NCBI RefSeq assembly: GCF_000308675.1
Contig: NZ_BAGE01000034.1
Span: 1-64,000 of the forward strand
From: Nocardia paucivorans NBRC 100373
GTDB lineage: Bacteria > Actinomycetota > Actinomycetes > Mycobacteriales > Mycobacteriaceae
Direction of reading: 5' to 3'
Length of the DNA: 64,000 bases
The notes under the pieces were generated by a model. The model ran no database searches and was not told the DNA's origin. It was given only the letters and a program-made list of their open reading frames with translations. The stretch's first letter is position 1, and every line of letters starts with the position of its first letter. The position numbers and the translations under genes are program-made. This document shows positions 60,122 to 64,000 of the stretch, one piece after another.

Positions 60122-60302
60122 ATTCACCCCATCCCGATGGGTGATCGGGAACCGGTGGAGATCCGTCGAGCACGGTGCTGTCACGGGGGTGGGTACGGGC
60201 GCCCGAGGAGGGGCGCCCCACACACCGTGGGCCCCATGTACCCGCTACAGCGGGTCGGGGCTGCTGTTTCGAACCGGGTTTCTCACCGCATCGTGTTCGA
60301 TA

Positions 60303-60335
60303 CGACCTCCTGGAGCGGGTGGCTCCAAGAGGTCG
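60303..60335. other. Strong isolated hairpin in the post-dnaE1 spacer
   Basis: CGACCTC pairs with GAGGTCG and TGGAGC with GCTCCA, separated only by a C/A mismatch, giving a 13-bp stem around gggtg. No T-run follows on the plus strand. Confidence 0.55.
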
Positions 60336-60433
60336 GTTACGGCATGAACGAGGGGCGGGGGCCGAAGGTCTTGCGCCCGCCCCGAGGCAGAAGAGCGATG
60401 GTTGATGGGAAAACGGGCATCACCTCGCTTTCG

Positions 60434-60459
60434 CTCGAACCCATATCTCGAACCCATAT
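60434..60459 (+). repeat. 13-bp exact tandem duplication
   Basis: ctcgaacccatat occurs twice in direct succession within the non-coding stretch between dnaE1 and the small gene. Confidence 0.85.
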
Positions 60460-60480
60460 GTGGACCCGGACGCATCGTTG

Positions 60481-60738
60481 TCACGCCGGAGGGGCGCGCT
60501 GGGTCGGGCGCGGACCGGGTGGTGGTCGACCGCGTAGCCGTCGCACCGGTTTCCACGGCTTGGTCTCGACGCGGGGCGGTATCAGCCGTGGGGGCGCCCA
60601 CTGCCGGAGTCGAATCGGCGCCCGCGCCTCGGCTTCGACCATGATCGCGTCGACCTCGGCGTACAACAGGGTGAGGTCGAGGCCGACCACCGGGGTGCCC
60701 GGTCCGGTTGCTTCCGGTCGGATCTCCGTGTCGATCAT
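60481..60738 (-). CDS. Possible small basic protein cotranscribed with hsp18
   Basis: An 85-residue frame, MIDTEIRPEATGPGTPVVGL at the start, a short helical LTLLYAEVDAIMVEAEAR, then a Pro/Arg-rich tail. The ATG at 60738 has GGGGGTGGAG upstream, and the frame begins 35 bp after the Hsp18 stop on the same strand, which supports a real gene. No family is recognised, and the Pro/Arg tail could be random high-GC translation, so confidence is limited. Confidence 0.45.
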   Translation of the reverse strand: MIDTEIRPEATGPGTPVVGLDLTLLYAEVDAIMVEAEARAPIRLRQWAPPRLIPPRVETKPWKPVRRLRGRPPPGPRPTQRAPPA

Positions 60739-60773
60739 GGCTCCACCCCCGAGCAAGGTCGAGCGCGGTTCTG

Positions 60774-61205
60774 TCAGGCGTTGATGGCCTGCGGCTCCTT
60801 GTGGTGATGATTCGTGCGGGCGATCTCGATCTTGCGCGGCTTGGCCTCCTCCGCAACCGGGATCACCATTCGCAGTACGCCATCGGTGTATTGGGCGCTG
60901 ATTCGGTTGGTGTCGAGATTCTCACCGAGGAACAACTGCCGGCTGAACACACCGCGTGGCCGCTCGGCGGCGAGCATCTCTCGGTTCGAGTCCGGTTCCG
61001 GCCGGGATGCGTGCACCGTCACCACATTGCGCTCGATATCCAGGTCCAGGGAATCGGGATCGACACCGGGCAGGTCGAGCTCGACGATGAAATCGTCGCC
61101 CTCGCGCCAGGCGTCCATGGGCATGGTGGCCGGTCGGGCCATGGTGCCGAACATCTGTTGGGTCAAACGGTCCAGATCGCGGAACGGGTCGGTGCGCATC
61201 AGCAT
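60774..61205 (-). CDS. Small heat-shock protein, Hsp18/Hsp20 family
   Basis: A 143-residue ATP-independent holdase resembling the M. leprae 18-kDa antigen. The N-terminus is [20 protein letters not shown]; the alpha-crystallin domain runs from about 36 ([37 protein letters not shown] in segments), with [44 protein letters not shown] closing it; GVL is the usual C-terminal A-x-x-x-n-G-V-L signature. ATG 61205 is chosen because GGAGGTGG precedes it by 5 nt. It is divergent from a MerR regulator and has its own promoter and operator. Confidence 0.93.
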   Translation of the reverse strand: MLMRTDPFRDLDRLTQQMFGTMARPATMPMDAWREGDDFIVELDLPGVDPDSLDLDIERNVVTVHASRPEPDSNREMLAAERPRGVFSRQLFLGENLDTNRISAQYTDGVLRMVIPVAEEAKPRKIEIARTNHHHKEPQAINA

Positions 61206-61244
61206 TGTGGCCACCTCCAACTCACTCCAATCTCAACTCGTTCG

Positions 61245-61306
61245 GATCAGATTATCTATCTGATCTGACATAGATTTCTTATAGCACTTAACCTAGATAG
61301 TCGCAA
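61245..61306 (-). promoter_or_regulatory. hsp18 promoter with downstream palindromic operator
   Basis: On the minus strand TTGCGA (61306-61301) and TATAAG (61283-61278) are exactly 17 bp apart, a near-consensus promoter. Just past the expected start lies the palindrome GATCAGAT-tatct-ATCTGATC (61245-61265). It is probably the binding site of the divergent MerR repressor. The 168-bp spacer is strikingly AT-rich for this genome. Confidence 0.7.
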
Positions 61307-61373
61307 GGGCATAAAATAGGAAACCTCATCGCTTACTTACAGTGACCAGCAGCAGTGGGAAGGAACGACATGC

Positions 61374-61712
61374 ATGGTGCCCGAGCAGACTGAACCGTTA
61401 CGCCCGGATTCGGCCAGAGGGGTCTACGGGATATCGGTCGCCGCCGATCTGGCGGGAGTCGGTGTGCAGACACTTCGACTGTACGAACGGCACGGGTTGC
61501 TCACTCCGGCTCGTAGTGAGGGTGGCACCCGCCGCTACAGCGACGACGATCTGACCCGGTTGCGCCGTATCACCACCCTGGCCGCCGCAGGAGTCAATCT
61601 TGCCGGTATCGGCCGGATCCTGGATCTGGAAGACACCGTCGCCGAACTGCACGCCGTCAATGCCCGGCTGCGTGCCTCGCGCTCCGGACGTTCTCGGCGG
61701 TCCGACACCTAG
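61374..61712 (+). CDS. MerR-family regulator, HspR-like, divergent from hsp18
   Basis: A 112-residue protein with an N-terminal winged helix-turn-helix: GVYGISVAADLAGVGVQTLRLYERHGLLTPARSEGGTRRYSDDDLTRLRRI in two parts, the MerR/HspR pattern (Y-x-I-S-x-A-A, R-x-Y-E-R-x-G-L-x-x-P-x-R). A helical dimerisation segment, LAAAGVNLAGIGRILDLEDTVAELHAVNARLRAS, and a basic tail follow, with no Cys effector site. It likely controls hsp18 across the shared spacer. ATG 61374 is in frame; an ATG at 61370 is not. Confidence 0.88.
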   Translation: MVPEQTEPLRPDSARGVYGISVAADLAGVGVQTLRLYERHGLLTPARSEGGTRRYSDDDLTRLRRITTLAAAGVNLAGIGRILDLEDTVAELHAVNARLRASRSGRSRRSDT

Positions 61713-61742
61713 ACCCCCATCGATCGGACCCCCATCGATCGG
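61713..61742 (+). repeat. 15-bp exact tandem duplication directly after the MerR stop
   Basis: acccccatcgatcgg occurs twice, beginning on the base after the TAG. Confidence 0.85.
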
Positions 61743-61846
61743 ATGTCATCCGGCAAGGGCGCGGTGGGCTCCGGTGTCACCGGACCGCATTGATCCTCGG
61801 GCATCACATCGCTGTTCGCTCGTATGGGAAGGTGAGATCTGCGTGG

Positions 61847-62461
61847 TCATCCCGACGGGGCGACGGTATGGAGATTGTGGGCGGACAAAGTGGGTTCGCC
61901 GTGTTCATAACCCAGGACGCTGATCGCCGCGGTGGAGAGGGCGAAGCGGCGACCTTCGCGGATATCGAAGCCGAGCCAGCGGGCGATGAGGGCGCGGGAG
62001 AAATGTCCGTGCCCGACCAGGATCACGTCGCGGTTTTCGAGCGCGGCAGCGGCCTCGGCCAGTACGCGGTCGGCGCGAGCGTGGATCTGCTCGGCGGATT
62101 CGCCACCGGGTACCGCGCCGGTCCAGATGGTCCAGCCGGGCATCCGTTCCCGGATCTGCGGGGTGGTCAGGCCTTCGTATTCGCCGTAATCCCATTCGGC
62201 CAGATCGGGTTCGATTGTCGCCGGGGTCAATCCGGCCAGCTCGGCGGTGCTGCGGGCGCGTAGGCGCGGGCTGACGTACACCTGTGGATCGCGCAGGCGC
62301 AGGTCGGCCACGATCCGGCCGACCTGCGCGGCCTGTCGGGCGCCGGTCGTGGTGAGCGGCAGGTCGGTGCGGCCGGTGTGTCGGTGCCGGCTCGACCAGT
62401 CGGTCTCGCCGTGTCGAACCAGCACCACACGTGCGCTGTCGAAGCCGGGCATGGAGTTCAT
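61847..62461 (-). CDS. Histidine phosphatase family protein (phosphoglycerate-mutase-like)
   Basis: A 204-residue enzyme with the RHG motif LVRHGETDWSSRHRHTGRTDLPLT, the phosphohistidine site. VYVSPRLRARSTAELAG and EWDYGEYEGLTTPQIRE follow, and the second catalytic His is in ILVGHGHFSRALIARWLG. It resembles acid phosphatases of the Rv2135c type. Substrate unknown. The ATG at 62461 is used; another at 62452 is possible. It lies 37 bp downstream of plsC on the same strand. Confidence 0.9.
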   Translation of the reverse strand: MNSMPGFDSARVVLVRHGETDWSSRHRHTGRTDLPLTTTGARQAAQVGRIVADLRLRDPQVYVSPRLRARSTAELAGLTPATIEPDLAEWDYGEYEGLTTPQIRERMPGWTIWTGAVPGGESAEQIHARADRVLAEAAAALENRDVILVGHGHFSRALIARWLGFDIREGRRFALSTAAISVLGYEHGEPTLSAHNLHTVAPSG

Positions 62462-62498
62462 GATGCCCGCTTCGGGGTGTGTGGAAGAGGAGGCGCGT

Positions 62499-63194
62499 TC
62501 AGGCCGCCAGGTCGGTGTCGGGGCGCCACCGTTTGGCGTACTCGTCGACGTACCGTTGTCCCGTTCGGGTGGCGATGGTGCGCATCAATGTATCGGTCGC
62601 CCGCCGGATCCCGTGTCGGCCGTATGGACGGAACGGCTCGAGGTCGAGTGGTGGCAGGATTTCCACCACCACCCGACGCCGCCACCACGGATGTGCCGGA
62701 TCCGGGCGGGTGCCGGTGATCGCCACGGGGAGTAGGGGAGCTCCGGTGGCCATTGCGACCCGGACGGCTCCCGTGCGCCCGCGATAGAGCCGGCCGTCCG
62801 GTGAGCGGGTTCCCTCCGGATGGATGCCCCATACCCCACCGCGTTCGATGATGCCGATGGCGGCTTCGAGGGCGGAGGCGGCGCCGATTCCGCCACGGCG
62901 GTCGACCCGAATCTGGCCTACCCCGTGGAAGAACCAGCGCTGTGCGAGTCCGAACGGGCCGGTGCGGTCGAAGTAGTCGGATTTCGCCAGGAAGAAGACC
63001 TGTCTGCGGACTGCCCAGGTCAAGTAGAAGGAGTCCGGGACGGCCAGGTGATTCGCCGCGACGATGAACGGTCCGTGTGCCGGGATGTGTTCGCGTCCGA
63101 TGATTTTCGGGCGTCCCGCCAGGCGGAGTGCCGGGCCGATGAACACATGGCGACAGAGGCGATAGCACAGGGTGCTCCACAACGACATAGACAT
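62499..63194 (-). CDS. 1-acyl-sn-glycerol-3-phosphate acyltransferase (PlsC family)
   Basis: A 231-residue membrane-associated acyltransferase. The catalytic NHLAVPDSF variant of HxxxxD (AANHLAVPDSFYLTW) is followed by FDRTGPFG, the glycerol-3-phosphate-binding EGTRSPDGRLYRGRTGAVRVAM, and ATGAPLLPVAITGT. Closely similar to the Rv2182c type. The start is uncertain: ATG 63194 lies inside the operator palindrome and ATG 63188 follows two codons later. Neither has an SD. It is divergent from a TetR gene that likely represses it. Confidence 0.88.
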   Translation of the reverse strand: MSMSLWSTLCYRLCRHVFIGPALRLAGRPKIIGREHIPAHGPFIVAANHLAVPDSFYLTWAVRRQVFFLAKSDYFDRTGPFGLAQRWFFHGVGQIRVDRRGGIGAASALEAAIGIIERGGVWGIHPEGTRSPDGRLYRGRTGAVRVAMATGAPLLPVAITGTRPDPAHPWWRRRVVVEILPPLDLEPFRPYGRHGIRRATDTLMRTIATRTGQRYVDEYAKRWRPDTDLAA

Positions 63195-63223
63195 TGTCTA
63201 CCCAACTTGGTAGACAATGTCTA
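63188..63223. promoter_or_regulatory. 36-bp operator palindrome between plsC and tetR
   Basis: Two 15-bp arms, TAGACATTGTCTACC (63188-63202) and its exact reverse complement (63209-63223), flank 6 nt. The arms contain both plsC start-codon candidates, and the tetR ATG begins 2 nt outside. GACAAT 6 nt before that ATG may be its -10 box. Most likely a TetR operator that shuts off both genes. Confidence 0.85.
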
Positions 63224-63224
63224 C

Positions 63225-63776
63225 ATGACTGTGCGTGGTACCCGTGAGGCATTGATCGCGGCCGGTGTCGAGCTGCTCGAGGAAACCGGGTCGACCGATA
63301 TCGGATTGCGGGAGATAGCGCGACGTGCCGGTGTTTCCCACGGCGCGCCGCGCCGCTGGTTTCCGACGCACAAGCAGCTGCTGGCGGCGATCGCCGAGGT
63401 GGGGCTCCAGGATCTGGCGCGGGTTCTCGCCGAGGCGAGGGGTGTCGACGGCGCCCCCGATATCACCGAGATGGCCCGGGCCTATCTCGCATTCGCCCGG
63501 GCCAGACCGGCGATGTTCACCTTGATCTTCCGCCACGATCTGCTCGATGGCTCCGGGGTCGGGCTGCGGTCGATATCCCTTCCGCTGTTCGAGCAGGTCG
63601 TCGCGCAGGTGGGCGCCACCCGACCGGATCAGGACGCACGTATCGCCGCGACCGCCTTGTGGGTGGGGATTCACGGTATCGCGGTGCTCGCCACCACGGG
63701 CGCGCTGGCCTTGGCCGCTCCCGAAGTGGAGGTGGACGAGTTGCTCCGGCGGGTGGTGTGTGACGCGCTGGGGTGA
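63225..63776 (+). CDS. TetR-family regulator divergent from plsC
   Basis: A 183-residue repressor. The N-terminal TetR helix-turn-helix is TREALIAAGVELLEETGSTDIGLREIARRAGVSHGAPRRWFPTHKQLLAAIA, read as two helices. The C-terminal ligand domain is helical, with RARPAMFTLIFRHDLLDGS typical of the TetR_C WHG-type group. ATG 63225 is immediately outside the palindromic operator and has no SD, so the mRNA is probably leaderless. The divergent acyltransferase gene is the likely target; the ligand may be a lipid or fatty acyl compound, an inference only. Confidence 0.9.
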   Translation: MTVRGTREALIAAGVELLEETGSTDIGLREIARRAGVSHGAPRRWFPTHKQLLAAIAEVGLQDLARVLAEARGVDGAPDITEMARAYLAFARARPAMFTLIFRHDLLDGSGVGLRSISLPLFEQVVAQVGATRPDQDARIAATALWVGIHGIAVLATTGALALAAPEVEVDELLRRVVCDALG

Positions 63777-63800
63777 ACGGGAGTCGGTCGGTCGGTCCGC

Positions 63801-64000
63801 TCACAGCAGTGGTGCGACAATGGCGCGGACAAGGGCCTGGGCGGTGGTGCGAGAGACGGCCTTCGCTTCGGTTCCGTGGGTGTAGTACTGCAGAAACGCT
63901 TCGTGGAAGCAGGCGCCGACCAGTAGGGCGGCGACGGCGTCCGGATCCGCCTCGGCGGCGATGCGGTCCAATGTCTGTTCTGCTCGTAGGTAGGCGGCGA
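63801..64000 (-). CDS. C-terminal part of a TetR/AcrR-family regulator (partial)
   Basis: The last 65 residues of a minus-strand protein cut by the window edge. The sequence LDRIAAEADPDAVAALLVGA and CFHEAFLQYYTHG, followed by VSRTTAQALVRAIVAPLL, is a typical TetR C-terminal helical ligand domain that ends a full-length regulator. It converges on the TetR gene described above; the two are not obviously duplicates. Confidence 0.7.
   Translation of the reverse strand, partial: AAYLRAEQTLDRIAAEADPDAVAALLVGACFHEAFLQYYTHGTEAKAVSRTTAQALVRAIVAPLL

Larger units (their letters stand above)
60122..60480. other. Non-coding, hairpin-rich stretch downstream of dnaE1
   Basis: It begins with a bulged 8-bp hairpin (60124-60144), the likely dnaE1 terminator. 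Further perfect or near-perfect hairpins are at 60197-60218 (8 bp), 60303-60335 (13 bp with one mismatch) and 60352-60382 (8 bp). A 13-bp tandem duplication lies at 60434-60459. Open frames through it look like GC artefacts. It may hold a structured RNA. Confidence 0.45.

Noticed and set aside
60137..60784. 215-residue plus-strand frame after dnaE1
   Set aside because: Low-complexity Arg/Gly/His composition, poor start context, and it runs across several hairpins and a tandem repeat. No family character.
63783..63797. Short GTCG/GGTC tetranucleotide run after tetR
   Set aside because: Only about three and a half units; too short to call a repeat locus.

Overview
The window is high-GC actinobacterial DNA, and gene content places it in the Nocardiaceae (most like Nocardia). 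The evidence is a mycobacterial-type division and cell-wall (dcw) cluster with mraZ, rsmH, an FtsL-like gene, pbpB, murE-F, mraY, murD, ftsW, murG, murC, ftsQ, ftsZ, pgeF, a YggS-family gene, sepF, yggT and wag31; lipoarabinomannan-type genes (mptA, lppM); a PknL/Rv2175c-type pair; an Hsp18-type small heat-shock protein; and an ileS T-box leader of the ultrashort-stem-I actinobacterial type. Unlike Mycobacterium tuberculosis, the region between pknL and mraZ also holds carotenoid genes.

Layout. 1-4.95 kb: tail of an unknown gene, an Rv2179c-type exoribonuclease, class II DAHP synthase (aroG), PASTA-bearing PknL and its putative DNA-binding substrate. 4.97-16.9 kb: mostly minus-strand genes mixing isoprenoid/carotenoid enzymes (GGPP synthase, CrtI, CrtB, a second CrtI/CrtO-like oxidase, CruF and a GT2 glycosyltransferase) with mannolipid genes (mptA, lppM), plus metF and a GNAT gene. 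17.1-39.6 kb: HEPN and DUF3040 genes, then the dcw cluster, almost all plus strand with repeated 1-8 nt start/stop overlaps. It has a MraZ-box promoter, a structured leader before rsmH, and a separate ftsZ promoter region. 39.6-43.2 kb: ileS under a translational T-box. 43.3-48.3 kb: a membrane protein, an NlpC/P60 hydrolase behind a perfect CRP-type site, galU, dinB and an MTB12-like lipoprotein. 48.5-56.3 kb: CtpE-type P-ATPase, PhzF, the operon lspA-rluD-hypothetical, a lipoprotein, a deleted VOC gene and a secreted protein. 56.6-60.1 kb: dnaE1. 60.1-64 kb: a structured non-coding stretch, Hsp18 with a divergent MerR regulator, a histidine phosphatase, a PlsC-type acyltransferase divergent from a TetR regulator, and the end of another TetR gene.

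The dominant theme is envelope construction: precursor synthesis (murC-F, mraY, murG), polymerisation and cross-linking (ftsW, pbpB), septum placement (ftsZ, sepF, ftsQ, FtsL-like, wag31), lipoprotein processing (lspA), mannolipid assembly (mptA, lppM) and membrane pigment synthesis. Two regulatory patterns recur. Many isolated genes have a TANNNT -10 box only 6-8 nt before the start codon, which implies leaderless mRNAs. Several gene ends and spacers carry fresh-looking exact tandem duplications of 13-18 bp. I saw no CRISPR array, insertion sequence, tRNA or rRNA gene. All functional calls come from reading motifs and remembered families, not from database searches.
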